DNA of 64,000 nt from Diplonema japonicum. Taxonomy: Eukaryota; Euglenozoa; Diplonemea; Diplonemida; Diplonemidae. How positions within the stretch are numbered: position 1 is the first letter of the stretch; each line of letters starts with the position of its first letter. Of the stretch, positions 43,308 to 52,578 are shown piece after piece. The translations under genes and the position numbers were made by a program. Location: positions 1 to 64,000 of the forward strand of contig OZ025728.1 of the NCBI GenBank assembly GCA_964019335.1, written 5' to 3'. The notes below the pieces were generated by a model, which had not been told where the DNA came from, did not search any database, and saw only the letters and a program-made list of their open reading frames with translations.

Positions 43308-44438
43308 CTACGAGTCCTGAAGCGAAGCGAGAACGGTCAACATCGCGGTGAAATCACCACTAGGTATGGGGTCAACGTGCTTCGCAGGCGAGGTGAAGGA
43401 CACAAGGTGGGCGGGCACCTCATGCAAGGTGCCGTCGTCGTTGGAGACGAGATATTGCGTGCGGCCGTTGAAGCAGGTGATGTCAACTATGATGCCTGTT
43501 GTGCCAGCACCTGGTACCTCAATGCGGTCCATAACACGGAAAGGGAACAAGTATCTGTGGTCGCAAACAGCGCAGGTGTCGTCTCTGTTCATGATTTCGG
43601 TGTGTCCCCCTTTGTGGCAATAGCACTGCCACCCTTCAACGGCCCGGAGCTGCTGCGAGGACAACGTGATCTTGTCGTGAGGGAACTTCACTGTTATCCG
43701 CGTCCCGTTGATCTCAACGATCTTCCCGGCAGCGTGCCCGTTCTTCTGACGGTCGTCTTCAGCGCACACCCAGTCCCCGACGTGGAAGCCCTCATTCAAC
43801 GCGCAAACTCGAATCGTCTCTGCTATATGGTTTGACATGAAATCTTTTTTGCTCCACACAGCCATCCCCGGACGCTCTATGTCGAGAAGCGTCTTAATGT
43901 CCAAAGCGACGTTGCAGCTTTCTTGTATCAACGTGCAAAGTTCGTCTACAGAAAGACCTAAGTCAAGAGGGTCATGATGCTCAAACCAATCAGCCGCGTG
44001 GTCAAGCTGTGGACACGGGCCCTGTGAAGTTGAAGTCCTTCGCTTCGCAAACTTATAGACGGTCTGAAACTGCTGCACTGTGAGCGCTTCAACGTTCATC
44101 TTCTCCATGGCAGTGCCCACGATGCCGTCCAGCACATTTACAGGCTGAGCAAGCAGCACTGTCAGACTGTGCACTGCCATTTCCTTCTTAAAGAAACCAC
44201 TGTTCTCCACGTCCAGCATCTTGAACCACTCCATGAGTTCTTTTTCCGGGTCTGGCAGTTCGACTACCTCGCTGTACCCTTTCGCGCACAGAGGGCACTT
44301 GTCATAGCGTATGTCGTTTATGCAGTCAAAGTGGAACACATGTCTGCACACAGCACGTCCATCCCTGCAGAGCATAGCATGTCGTTTCTCACCTGCAAGC
44401 TGGAGAATGCACATGCAACATACTTCGGCCTCGTCCAT
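43308..44438 (-). CDS. RING-H2 protein with EF-hand-like and SH3-like/zinc modules, 376 aa
   Basis: ATG 44438; upstream frame sequence is homopolymer read-through. Residues 5-50 are a RING-H2 domain (VCCMCILQL, CRHVFHFDC, KCPLC), predicting ubiquitin ligase activity. Next is an EF-hand-like segment (WFKMLDVENSGFFKKEM). The C-terminal half has SH3-like strands (HVGDWVCAEDDRQ, AAGKIVEINGTRITVKF; VMDRIEVPGAGTTGIIVDIT) flanking a second small Cys site (WQCYCHK, DDTCAVCDHRY). The MIB/HERC2 protein at 22262 is another ligase-type module in the window. The substrate is unknown. Confidence 0.8.
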   Translation of the reverse strand: MDEAEVCCMCILQLAGEKRHAMLCRDGRAVCRHVFHFDCINDIRYDKCPLCAKGYSEVVELPDPEKELMEWFKMLDVENSGFFKKEMAVHSLTVLLAQPVNVLDGIVGTAMEKMNVEALTVQQFQTVYKFAKRRTSTSQGPCPQLDHAADWFEHHDPLDLGLSVDELCTLIQESCNVALDIKTLLDIERPGMAVWSKKDFMSNHIAETIRVCALNEGFHVGDWVCAEDDRQKNGHAAGKIVEINGTRITVKFPHDKITLSSQQLRAVEGWQCYCHKGGHTEIMNRDDTCAVCDHRYLFPFRVMDRIEVPGAGTTGIIVDITCFNGRTQYLVSNDDGTLHEVPAHLVSFTSPAKHVDPIPSGDFTAMLTVLASLQDS

Positions 44439-44497
44439 TTGATCTCTTTTTCTTTTTTTTTTAAATCTGGGGGGATGGTGAAGATGCTTGGTTCCAA

Positions 44498-44528
<31 letters not shown>

Positions 44529-44537
44529 GAACATTAA

Positions 44538-44660
44538 AAGAAGGGGTCTTTTGTGAAACGCCCTTTTTCCTTTCGTCTCTGGGGTCTTCTTCCATGCAAA
44601 ATGTTGCTCTCCTTGCTCCACCCGATCCCCGCCTTTCGTCTCACAGCGTTGTGTAAGAAA
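44538..44660 (-). repeat. Degenerate LINE family B 3' fragment with internal deletion
   Basis: GGTCTTTTGTGAAACGCCC and, further on, CACCCGATCCCCGCCTTTCG are diverged versions of GTCTTTGTGAGACGCCC and CATCCGATCACCGCCTTTG in the intact element. About 150 bases between them are missing. It lies just beyond the 3' end of the intact LINE, so this locus has been hit at least twice. Confidence 0.65.
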
Positions 44661-44962
44661 GAGAAGGAAAAAAAAAAAGAGTTGGAGGCGTTATACAAAT
44701 TCTGGCTGCCTTTGGCTGGGTGCATGTTGACAGGTGGAGCTGCATCGAGAGGAAAAATGCAATACAGAAGCAGAGAAGGAAAAAAGAACGAAACGTAACT
44801 GAAGAACAAAACAAGAAAAAAAAAAGTGTAAATGTTAAAAAAAAAAAAAAAAAAAAAAAGTCTCAATGCCAAGGCGAATGGGTACCTAGAACGAAAAAGT
44901 AAAAAAAAAAAAATATATGAGTTAAAGGAAGTCTTTGTGAGACGCCCCCTTGTTCTCATCTT

Positions 44963-47900
44963 CTACCTGCACCTATCCCCTTTCAGCAGCGGGTTCTCCT
45001 CCTTTGGTGGTCTTGCCGGCCTTCTCCCCAGCCTGGCCGCTCTTTCTCTTCGTTCTCTCGCCCATTGTCCTTTCAATGCCTCTAGGTCATGCTTGGTCTT
45101 CGGTGATGCAAATATCGCCCTCCTGTTCCATCCGATCACCGCCTTTGTCCTCCCGATGGATCGTAGTGTGTGCACCCTTGTGCTCGGCTCAGCTGGGAAG
45201 GCCCTCCTTCCTTTCACCTTCTTCAGTACCCTCCCTAGCTCCCATGTGTGCCAGATCTTCTTCATCAGTCCATGCAATCTCCTCGCTTTCTGCTGTACTT
45301 CTGCGAGATCCCCCAGCTTCCCTCCAAGGGTCTTCCCGGTCACGTTCTCGAAATCCAGTGCCAGCTCCACCGTCGACACTGACGTGTTTCTGCTGCCTGC
45401 ATACCAGCGCAGTTGCCGCATCCACCTCAGCACCTCCTTCGTGTACTCCCGTAGGACATCCCCTGCCGGTAGCTTGCCGAAGTCCTTGTCCGACGGTACT
45501 GGGTGTTCTTGACCTTGTGTGATCTCCAGCCACTGGTGTGTGTGGTACACCTCCTGCCTCTTCGCTTGTAGGGCTGCGTCCCGCTCCCCCACCACCGCCA
45601 GCAGGTACCTCTGCGTTCCTTCGAGCCTTTCCCTGACATCCTTCCCTGCTCCCCTTGGCAGGATGCCATGCAGCTTCGTACACGGTTCCAGCCCCCTGCG
45701 CGTCATGCCTTCGTGTTCTTCCCGCTGTTGCACTTCCTTGGCCTTTTCGCACTCCCACAGTGCGTGCTCCAGCATGTTGGGCAGCTGTTGCTCCTGACCG
45801 CAGATGTCGCAGTGTGCCGTCGTGGGTTCGGCCTGCTTAGCTTCTTGCTTCCTCGCCTCCGCAATCAGCCACTTTTCGGTGTCCTGTCCTTCCTCTTCTT
45901 CTTCTTCTTGTTCATCTTCAGCCTCGTCTTCATCCTCGTCTTCTTCTCCTTCCGCCATCGGGATGTGCTCCACCGTGTCCGTGCGCCATCCCCGTGGGTT
46001 GATGTAGAACACTGCCCCCGAGATGATCCTTCGCACGTCCCTTGCTGCAATCGGGTCCGTCACCACCAGCTTCCTCCACAGCGCGTTGGTCTCCGCTGCT
46101 GCCGCAGCTTCCATGCCCCCCATGGTGCTCCGTTTGCTCATGATTTCCTGTGCTTCCGCCCGCCTGAGTCGGTCCCTGATGTAGTGCTTGTAGGGCTCCT
46201 TTTCCAGTGCGTGGGTGTCCTTCAGCTGTGCCCAGCTTAACTTGATCTGAGGCAGCCACCTTTCCATCATGATGCCCACCGGTCCCACCGGTATCTTCTT
46301 CCCGCTGTACCGTTTGGCAATGGCGTCGCAGCGTGTCCACAGCTTGTCGTCCTTCTTGCAGGCTCTGTATAGGAGCATAAGTGCTCTGTATGCGGCTGTC
46401 ATCTGTGGGTGGCTCGTGTGTCCCGGCAGTGTCACGGATAGTACTGTGCCTGGGTTCCTGGTGCAGTACTTCTGCCCCCAGAGCGCGTACGTGGTCTCCT
46501 TCACCAGCGTGGCCATTTGTCCCGTTTTCGGCGGTGAGAATGGGCAGTCGTAGAGGCAGCTCGGTAGGATCGTGCTGCTGATGATCTTCGCCTTCTGCTG
46601 AAAGGACAACGGCGTTGCTCCCAGCCTGCTCAGCGTCCCGAGTGCCTCCGCCGTCCTGTCGCCGTTGGTTTGCGGCCTGCCGTCTGTCCGCAGCTTGGCT
46701 CCCAGTACTCCTACAGTCCGTGTCGGCTGCAGTTCCTCGCCTTTCACCTTCACCTCCGGTGTCTTCCTGTTCACTGCAAAGGTCTTCGTCTTCCTGGTGT
46801 TGAGCTTCATCCCCACCTGTTTGCAGAAGGCTTCCACTGCGTCTACGCCTTCCTGCAACGCCGCACCGAGCCGTGCCAAGAGATATGCATCGTCCGCGTA
46901 AGACAGCGAGCGGACCCCTGTGTCGTTCTCCACCTGCTTCATTAGTACCGCCAACAGCGCGTTGATGAGTACCACTGAAATCGGGCATCCCTGAAGGATT
47001 CCATTGGTTGTGTGGAACTCCTCCCCCACGCCTGCTGCGTACCTGAACCGTCTTCGCATGCCTGCGTACATTCCTTTCAGTGCCCTGAGGATGCCTGTGT
47101 CCATGCCCATGTCCTCCACCAGCTCCAGAACCAGCTGTTGCGGTACACTGTCAAAGCATTTCGCAAAGTCGAGTGCCACCCCGACTAGCGGTTTCCCCTC
47201 CAGAATGGATTCTTCGATGTCAAGGGCGAGGTCCAAAAGTGCGTCCTCTGTCCCGAAACCCGTGCGGAATCCGTATTGCTTGTCGTGTATCCATTTCTCC
47301 TGCCAGATGAGGATATCAGACAGTCGCGCGCATGCCCAGAGTCTGTACACCGCAGATGTGACTGTGATAGGCCTGTGCTCCAGTGGTCCCGCATCGTCGC
47401 ACTTCGGTACGAGGGTAACCAGTGCCGTTTTCATGGCTTCCGGCCACCTCCCCGTTGCTTCGATCGCATGGAAGAGCATCGCCCAGGCGTCTAGTACTGA
47501 CTCTGGTAGTTTCCGTAGCTCTAGCATCCTCCACCCGTCGATGCCTGCCGCGCTTTTCTTGCTTTTCTTTCTGAGCACTTCCCTCAGCCTTGCTCCCGTC
47601 AGTTGTGTCCTCTCCATCTCATGCCGTTGCACGAACTTGCTGTACTTTGCCTTGAAGGGGGCATAGAGGGGCTCCGGTCGGGACTCGTATTTCGCAAAGA
47701 CGGTCTTCCACGCCTTGCGCATGACGCTGTCGATCAGTCCGGGGGACGCAAAGAGCACCATCCCTTCCTTGACCGCCCTGGTTCCGTCGCTTTGACGTTT
47801 GCCTTTCGCGACTTTTACCAGTCTTGTTGTCTCGCGTCCTGCTGCAACCTCGGCCAGGTATTCTCGTCTCCGTGACGTGTTCGCCTCGGTCCTTTTCTTC

Positions 47901-49387
47901 CGTTCCTCAGCTGCAATTGCGTCTTCCATGTTCAGCGCTGCTGCCAGCATGTCCTCTATGAGAACAGCGTCGTGCGGCACCGGTTCAGCTGGTACTGCCA
48001 GAGCCTTTGCTTCCCTGTTCACGTTTCTTATCGTGTTCAGGGTCGGCTTGCTTAGCCCCTTGTCCTCAACTGCTTGCTCGAGCTGTTGTTGCAGTGTCCG
48101 CGTCTTGAGCTTCAGCTTTTCCAGTCGCGCTTGCCATGTTGTAGCTGCACCCACCGTTCCCGTCGTCGTTGGTGCACACACTTCCTTCTCCTTTGTGCTG
48201 GTGTGTTTGCCTCTTCCGACGTACGCTGCCCTCCCCGGCGTCCCCACTGGTTGGTCTATGAGGAGGTCTTCGGTGCACCGGGAGAGGGTCTCGAAGGCTT
48301 TTGTTATATTTCCTTCGTGCAGGTACTGTCGGAATCCGGCTGCTTCCACTGCTTCGGCTCCTTGTTCTTCCGTTGGCTCATCTGCCGTCTCCAGACCCCT
48401 CGGCAGCATGTATCGTTGTACCGTCATCCTGAATCTGTCGAGCTCAAGTGCAACCGTCAGTGTCCGGTGATCCGTCCCCTTGATCGCTTGGTTCACTTGG
48501 CATCCGGTGATGGCCGGTACTGCCTCCGGACTTGCCAGTATCCTGTCGATCCGCGTGGCGCAGTTCTCCCGTACAAACGTTGGATCAGGTTGTTTCCCTC
48601 TCCATTTTGCGCATAGGTCCGCTGTGTCCGCCCATCCTGCCTGCAGTGCCTTCCGCAGTTCCGGGGATCTTGCCTCGTCGGTGTTGAAGTCGCCAACGAC
48701 GAGTATTGGCACATTGCCGAGCTCCTTCGCCTTCTTCCGCAGGATGTAGTGGAGGAGGGTCTCCCTCTTTGCGGTCTCTTCACGTCCTGTTCCTGCCGGG
48801 CAGTATATCGATATGATATGTAGCCATCTGCGTTTGCCATCGATTGCGACCTGAGTGTGCAGCCACCTCCTGCGTTGTTCTTCAGATTGGTCGTTGGTGT
48901 CCAGAGAACCTGGCAATGCTGTCCTGGGTTCTCGGATTAGGGTTGCCAGTCCTCCCCTCTGAGCTACCCAGTTCGAAGCGATTCCCTCCACCTTCCTTCC
49001 CGGCTGCGGCGGTCCCCACATCGGCTTCCACTTCTTCTTCGTCTTCTTCCCGAGCTCCCGCTCCATCTCCTGCTGCCCAGCTAAGGTCAGCGCCGTCTCC
49101 TGCGTGCAGATCACGTCGACGTCCAGCTTCGTCGTAACCTCCTCTATTTGGTTGCGTAGGGAGGCCACGTTCACTGTCGACACGTACATGTTGGGCCCAG
49201 GGTTCGGATGTATCCCCTGCGCCGTGAGCCTCGCGAAGTCCTCTTCCTCCTCTGACCCCGGTTTCCGCCTCCCCGTTTTCAGTTGGGGAGGTTTCCAATG
49301 CAGCTCACGCATTGTTCCCGCCTGCAGTTCTCCATGGCGCACACCCTCGCCCTCCTGCCTTTCAGCTGGCCATGACATGACCCGCAT
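44963..49387 (-). CDS. LINE family B ORF2: 2A-like motif, APE endonuclease, reverse transcriptase
   Basis: The preferred start is ATG 49387, because it puts the 2A-like motif GIHPNPGP at residues 58-65 (49193-49216), the same place as in family A; ATG 49312 is an alternative. The open frame continues upstream only as the shadow of ORF1. Endonuclease: ICTQETALTL, RGGLATLIRE, ILVVGDFNTD and GTDHRTLTVAL. Reverse transcriptase: LVPKCDDAGPLEHRPITVTS, KQYGFRTGFGTEDALLDLA, GVALDFAKCFDSVP, GILQGCPISVVLINALL and LSYADDAYLL. After an acidic stretch is a zinc finger, CDICGQEQQLPNMLEHALWEC (C-x2-C...H-x4-C). The 1475 codons are uninterrupted. The 2A-like motif lacks the Asp and Glu of active 2A peptides, so ribosome skipping is doubtful. 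Confidence 0.88.
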   Translation of the reverse strand: MRVMSWPAERQEGEGVRHGELQAGTMRELHWKPPQLKTGRRKPGSEEEEDFARLTAQGIHPNPGPNMYVSTVNVASLRNQIEEVTTKLDVDVICTQETALTLAGQQEMERELGKKTKKKWKPMWGPPQPGRKVEGIASNWVAQRGGLATLIREPRTALPGSLDTNDQSEEQRRRWLHTQVAIDGKRRWLHIISIYCPAGTGREETAKRETLLHYILRKKAKELGNVPILVVGDFNTDEARSPELRKALQAGWADTADLCAKWRGKQPDPTFVRENCATRIDRILASPEAVPAITGCQVNQAIKGTDHRTLTVALELDRFRMTVQRYMLPRGLETADEPTEEQGAEAVEAAGFRQYLHEGNITKAFETLSRCTEDLLIDQPVGTPGRAAYVGRGKHTSTKEKEVCAPTTTGTVGAATTWQARLEKLKLKTRTLQQQLEQAVEDKGLSKPTLNTIRNVNREAKALAVPAEPVPHDAVLIEDMLAAALNMEDAIAAEERKKRTEANTSRRREYLAEVAAGRETTRLVKVAKGKRQSDGTRAVKEGMVLFASPGLIDSVMRKAWKTVFAKYESRPEPLYAPFKAKYSKFVQRHEMERTQLTGARLREVLRKKSKKSAAGIDGWRMLELRKLPESVLDAWAMLFHAIEATGRWPEAMKTALVTLVPKCDDAGPLEHRPITVTSAVYRLWACARLSDILIWQEKWIHDKQYGFRTGFGTEDALLDLALDIEESILEGKPLVGVALDFAKCFDSVPQQLVLELVEDMGMDTGILRALKGMYAGMRRRFRYAAGVGEEFHTTNGILQGCPISVVLINALLAVLMKQVENDTGVRSLSYADDAYLLARLGAALQEGVDAVEAFCKQVGMKLNTRKTKTFAVNRKTPEVKVKGEELQPTRTVGVLGAKLRTDGRPQTNGDRTAEALGTLSRLGATPLSFQQKAKIISSTILPSCLYDCPFSPPKTGQMATLVKETTYALWGQKYCTRNPGTVLSVTLPGHTSHPQMTAAYRALMLLYRACKKDDKLWTRCDAIAKRYSGKKIPVGPVGIMMERWLPQIKLSWAQLKDTHALEKEPYKHYIRDRLRRAEAQEIMSKRSTMGGMEAAAAAETNALWRKLVVTDPIAARDVRRIISGAVFYINPRGWRTDTVEHIPMAEGEEDEDEDEAEDEQEEEEEEGQDTEKWLIAEARKQEAKQAEPTTAHCDICGQEQQLPNMLEHALWECEKAKEVQQREEHEGMTRRGLEPCTKLHGILPRGAGKDVRERLEGTQRYLLAVVGERDAALQAKRQEVYHTHQWLEITQGQEHPVPSDKDFGKLPAGDVLREYTKEVLRWMRQLRWYAGSRNTSVSTVELALDFENVTGKTLGGKLGDLAEVQQKARRLHGLMKKIWHTWELGRVLKKVKGRRAFPAEPSTRVHTLRSIGRTKAVIGWNRRAIFASPKTKHDLEALKGQWARERRERAARLGRRPARPPKEENPLLKGDRCR
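49193..49216 (-). promoter_or_regulatory. 2A-like motif in LINE family B ORF2
   Basis: Encodes GIHPNPGP. The NPGP end is conserved but the D-x-E part of the ribosome-skipping consensus is Q-G-I-H here. The matching motif in family A (1494-1523) is DGDVHPNPGP, closer to consensus. Confidence 0.6.
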
Positions 49388-51036
49388 TGACCCTGTGAGG
49401 CTTGGTAGGTCGCAGACCAAGCATGGACATGCACCTTCTGCTTCTTCTTCTCCTTGCCTTGCAGCTTCCCTTCCGACGAGGTTGTTGGCTTCCTGTGGCC
49501 GGGGCTGCTGGGGTCGGGCTTCTTCGGCGACGGGGAGGGTGAGGGAGTCTGGCTCCTCTGTCGCTTCGGTGACGCTGCCTTGTTCGTGTTCGTGTTCGTG
49601 CTTGTCTTTTTCGGGGACACTGCACCTGCCGCCGCCGCCGTCGCAGGCTTCTTCTTCGCCGTCGGCGTCTCCGTGTTCTGTTCCGGAGTGCCGCTCCTCT
49701 GCCGCTTCGGGGATGCAGCGCTTGTCGTGGCTGCTGGGGTCGTCGCGGCCCTGTTCTCCATCGCCCTGCGTGCCACCTTCCTTAGCGCATCTTTGAGGCG
49801 GTCGACTTCGCTCTGCAACTTCGTGACGAGCATTTTGTATTGCTCTAGCTCTGTTGCGTTGATCGTGGTGTCCTTCTGTTGCTGTTGTTGTTGTTGTTGT
49901 TGTTCTTGCTTCTGCGGCTTCTTTGTCTTCTTCTTCTTCTGTTCTGTGGTCGTGTCCGCGGTCGCGTCCTTCTGCTCCCGTTCCTGCAGCTTCTCGGGGT
50001 CGGCGGCCGCCCAGTACTCCTCGCCCTTGTTCTTGCCGTAAAAACAGAGGAACTCGGGCTTGGAGTATCGTGTGTCGCAGTTTTCGTTGGGGTCCTTCCT
50101 CGTTTCCCCTTTCGCCACCACCATTTGCAGTGGTTGCTGCTTCCACGCCGCCGTCAGCGCCATCCGGTGCTCCCCCACCTGCACCTCGCCGAACGGGGGC
50201 TGCCCTGCCGACTGGACCACCGCCAGTTGCCGCCCCTTCTTCGGGATGACGCGAATGACCGTCGCGTCCTTCCACCCGTTGTTCCGTAGCAAGCCCTGCA
50301 CCTGCTCGCCCGTGATCCCGCGTGGCACACTGTGGAGGTCGAACTTTCGTCCGGCCCCTGTTCCCACCAGCAAGCCGGCCTCCTGTGCTTTGTGTCTGGC
50401 GTCGTCGCTGTCCAGGTTCCCGTCTTGCACCAAACCGAGACCCCTCCCGTTGCTTGTGAGGGTGGCCGTAGGTCCTCCGATCCCCCGCGCCGCCGCCACG
50501 TCCCACGTCCTCAGCCATAGTGGTGGCTGCTTCTCTCGCTTCCTCCTGCGGTCCTCTACGAACAAGCCCCCCGCACCAGCCTGCTTCGCCTTCCCTTCTT
50601 CGTTGGCCGCCACGTAGACCAGGAGGTCCAGCTTGGTCAGCTGTCCCTTCCAGGCCTCGCCTCTTGGCTCTGAGATCCCCCGCAGGGTGACTCCCAGCGC
50701 CTTGAGTGCCTTCACCGTCTCGTTCTTGGCGTCCGCTTGCACCTTCGCCCACCCGTCCTCCCCGGATGCGGCTCTCCACCAGATGGCTCGCAGTACGATC
50801 GTGCTGCTGCTGCTGCTGTCGTTGTCGTCGTCCTCGTCCATCCACTTCTCCTGCACCTCCTGCACCTGACGAGAAGGCCATTCCTTCGCCGTCACCTTCT
50901 GCGCTTGCACCGGCTTCACTGACCTCGCCATTCGCGCCACCTGCACCCATGTTGATGATGCTGCCTCCTTCTGGGGAGTTTGCTCCCCCCCCTTGGGAGG
51001 GGACCCAGGGCCACCACGTGGAGGTTCCCCAGCCAT
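49279..51036 (-). CDS. LINE family B ORF1 (gag-like RNA-binding protein), 585 aa
   Basis: ATG 51036. Residues about 60-340 are a probably folded module (KLDLLVYVAANEEGKAKQAG, PPLWLRTWDVAAARGIGG, FDLHSVPRGITGEQVQGLLR), shared in outline with family A ORF1 (AWYLEKVPRDMRPTELKMML versus the PRGITGEQV region). Then come a Lys/Gln-rich coil with a Q10 run, Ser/Pro/Lys-rich repeats (SPKRQRS three times) and a C-terminal Cys cluster (CGSCHGQLKGRRARVCAMEN, CRREQCVSC) that probably binds zinc. LINE ORF1 proteins package element RNA. The stop lies inside the start region of ORF2. Confidence 0.85.
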   Translation of the reverse strand: MAGEPPRGGPGSPPKGGEQTPQKEAASSTWVQVARMARSVKPVQAQKVTAKEWPSRQVQEVQEKWMDEDDDNDSSSSSTIVLRAIWWRAASGEDGWAKVQADAKNETVKALKALGVTLRGISEPRGEAWKGQLTKLDLLVYVAANEEGKAKQAGAGGLFVEDRRRKREKQPPLWLRTWDVAAARGIGGPTATLTSNGRGLGLVQDGNLDSDDARHKAQEAGLLVGTGAGRKFDLHSVPRGITGEQVQGLLRNNGWKDATVIRVIPKKGRQLAVVQSAGQPPFGEVQVGEHRMALTAAWKQQPLQMVVAKGETRKDPNENCDTRYSKPEFLCFYGKNKGEEYWAAADPEKLQEREQKDATADTTTEQKKKKTKKPQKQEQQQQQQQQQKDTTINATELEQYKMLVTKLQSEVDRLKDALRKVARRAMENRAATTPAATTSAASPKRQRSGTPEQNTETPTAKKKPATAAAAGAVSPKKTSTNTNTNKAASPKRQRSQTPSPSPSPKKPDPSSPGHRKPTTSSEGKLQGKEKKKQKVHVHAWSATYQASQGQCGSCHGQLKGRRARVCAMENCRREQCVSCIGNLPN

Positions 51037-51057
51037 CTTTGATTGCGATTATTTTGA

Positions 51058-51927
51058 TTAATTCCAACCCAAATTACCAGCCCCTTGAAAAAAAAAAAAA
51101 AAAAAGGAAAAAAAAAAAACTCCCCCCATACCATGAATCTTACGTTTATACAAGGCTGGTAGAAACGGTACTCTCCGCGTGTTTGAAAGAATGGACTGGC
51201 TGAGGGCCTTGAGGCTGCCTTCAGGTTGGGAACCAGGAGTAAGGACCTCAAGTAGCCCATAACCGGTAGGGGAGCAGTAATTGGCGCGAGGTCGTTGCAC
51301 CACATGGGTGGGCGAGAGGAGCATCTGCTGCGCCTCCCGCTTTCTCCGCTGCAGGTCGCAGTTTATCCGCTTCTGTTTCAAGGCGGCTTGCTCCGCTCGT
51401 TTATTTTCAAGATCCTTGTCACGCTGGGCCTTCTGCCTCATATTGTCAACAACCTGCATTCGCCGGATGACTAAAGGGTCATCGACCCATTTTCGTGATA
51501 GTCTTGATATAGAAGGAGCTTTTCGTTTGAAGCTTTGCTTCTCTGCAGGAGGGACGGGAACGGGTACAATAGAACTTGAATAAGACGAGGTGCTGGACAC
51601 GGTGGAGGGTGATGATGATGAAGATGAAGATGATGATGAAGAGCGAGGCATCCCCTTTACGTACTCAAGGTCCTCCGAGATTTCATCGGAGGAGTTGTCG
51701 CCGGGCCCTGGGCCGCCCTCGTACCTTGACACGGTGTTGTCCCCTTCTGGCAGGACCCATACAGCCGGTGCTGCTTCCTCGTCAGTGTAAAAGTAATATC
51801 GTTTGTTGCTGACGCTCCACTTCGCCGTCCACACCGCCGAACCTTCCTTTTCGTCGCTTCCGTCTTCCAGCACGTAGTCGTAGCGCTGCTCCGATCCCAT
51901 CCATATGCTTACCCACTTGCCCACCAT
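51058..51927 (-). CDS. WW-like domain protein, 3' end altered by LINE insertion
   Basis: ATG 51927. Residues 30-65 resemble a WW domain (AVWTAKWSVSNKRYYFYTDE ... VWVLPEG: W, YYFY, then W-x2-P). The rest is Ser-rich (S11 run), then a basic coil (MRQKAQRDKDLENKRAEQAA). The frame as read ends inside the LINE 5' UTR at 51058, after a homopolymer-encoded FFFSFFFFFF, so the true end is probably different. A GTATGG donor at 51131 follows KRKIHG; if used, the LINE sits in an intron and the last exon would lie left of 44912, where no convincing exon was found. WW domains bind Pro-rich ligands. Confidence 0.65.
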   Translation of the reverse strand: MVGKWVSIWMGSEQRYDYVLEDGSDEKEGSAVWTAKWSVSNKRYYFYTDEEAAPAVWVLPEGDNTVSRYEGGPGPGDNSSDEISEDLEYVKGMPRSSSSSSSSSSSPSTVSSTSSYSSSIVPVPVPPAEKQSFKRKAPSISRLSRKWVDDPLVIRRMQVVDNMRQKAQRDKDLENKRAEQAALKQKRINCDLQRRKREAQQMLLSPTHVVQRPRANYCSPTGYGLLEVLTPGSQPEGSLKALSQSILSNTRRVPFLPALYKRKIHGMGGVFFFSFFFFFFQGAGNLGWN

Positions 51928-52578
51928 GCAGTCTTTCCTTATTTAATGAAAATTTTTGTGTGATAGGAAACAAGGGGGGGGGGGGGGGGGGGGGGGGGAG
52001 GGCGAGAAAAAATGAAGGGTCTTTTTTTTTTTCCAGTTTTCTTTTTTTTTTCACACATATTTCTTTTTCTTTCTTTTCATTCGAGTAAGGGTTATACAGA
52101 GGATGGGGGAGGGGAGAACGGGGGGGGAGCGATAGTTGAAACTGAAAATCTCTTTCTTTTTTTTTCTTTTTAGGGGGTACAAAATAAAAAATAACGTGTG
52201 CAAAAAAAAAAAACTTAGGGAAGGAAACATTTCTTATAAAATGAAGAGGGGGGGGGGGGGGGTAATGGATCACAAAATAAAAAACACTTTTATCTTTTCG
52301 TAAGGAACAAAAAAAAAAGAGGAAAAAAACCTTTGTACACTTTCTTTCTTTTTCTTTTGTATCCTTTTCTTTTTCCCCCCAAAGAAATAAAAAAAGCCTG
52401 AAATCTTTTACTCCTGCAAAAATAAACTTGGAGGGCAACTGAAAAAGAGGCAAACAAAAAAAATCATTTTTTAGAGCTACACAGCGGAGAAAAAGCCTTC
52501 CGGAAAAAGTGTGTGGGAGTGGGGGGAGAGAATCTAAAAAAAAAAGCAAAAAAAAAATCTTTTTCTTTTTCCATCTTT
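51928..52578. other. Homopolymer-rich spacer with G25
   Basis: G25 at 51974-51998, G15 near 52249-52263 and many A/T runs; no gene. On the sense strand these are pyrimidine tracts downstream of the EF-hand gene and upstream of the WW gene. Confidence 0.7.

Larger units (their letters stand above)
44912..51085 (-). mobile_element. Apparently intact non-LTR retrotransposon (LINE), family B, about 6.2 kb
   Basis: The order on the minus strand is a short 5' UTR (to about 51085, starting after a poly(T) tract), ORF1 (51036-49279), overlapping ORF2 (49387-44963) and a 3' UTR of about 50 bases ending TTTAACTCATATAT. The element has no poly(A) tail; the sense strand continues with T13. Both reading frames are open with no stop or frameshift, and the catalytic motifs are present, so it may be able to move. 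Domain order APE endonuclease, reverse transcriptase and CCHC-type zinc finger, without RNase H, places it among APE-type LINEs. 5'-truncated relatives lie at 9270, 42775 and 44538. Confidence 0.9.

Noticed and set aside
49388..51067. A 2034-aa reading of LINE ORF2 starting at 51067
   Set aside because: The first 560 codons overlap ORF1 in another frame, have biased shadow composition, and lie upstream of the 2A-like motif position seen in family A.
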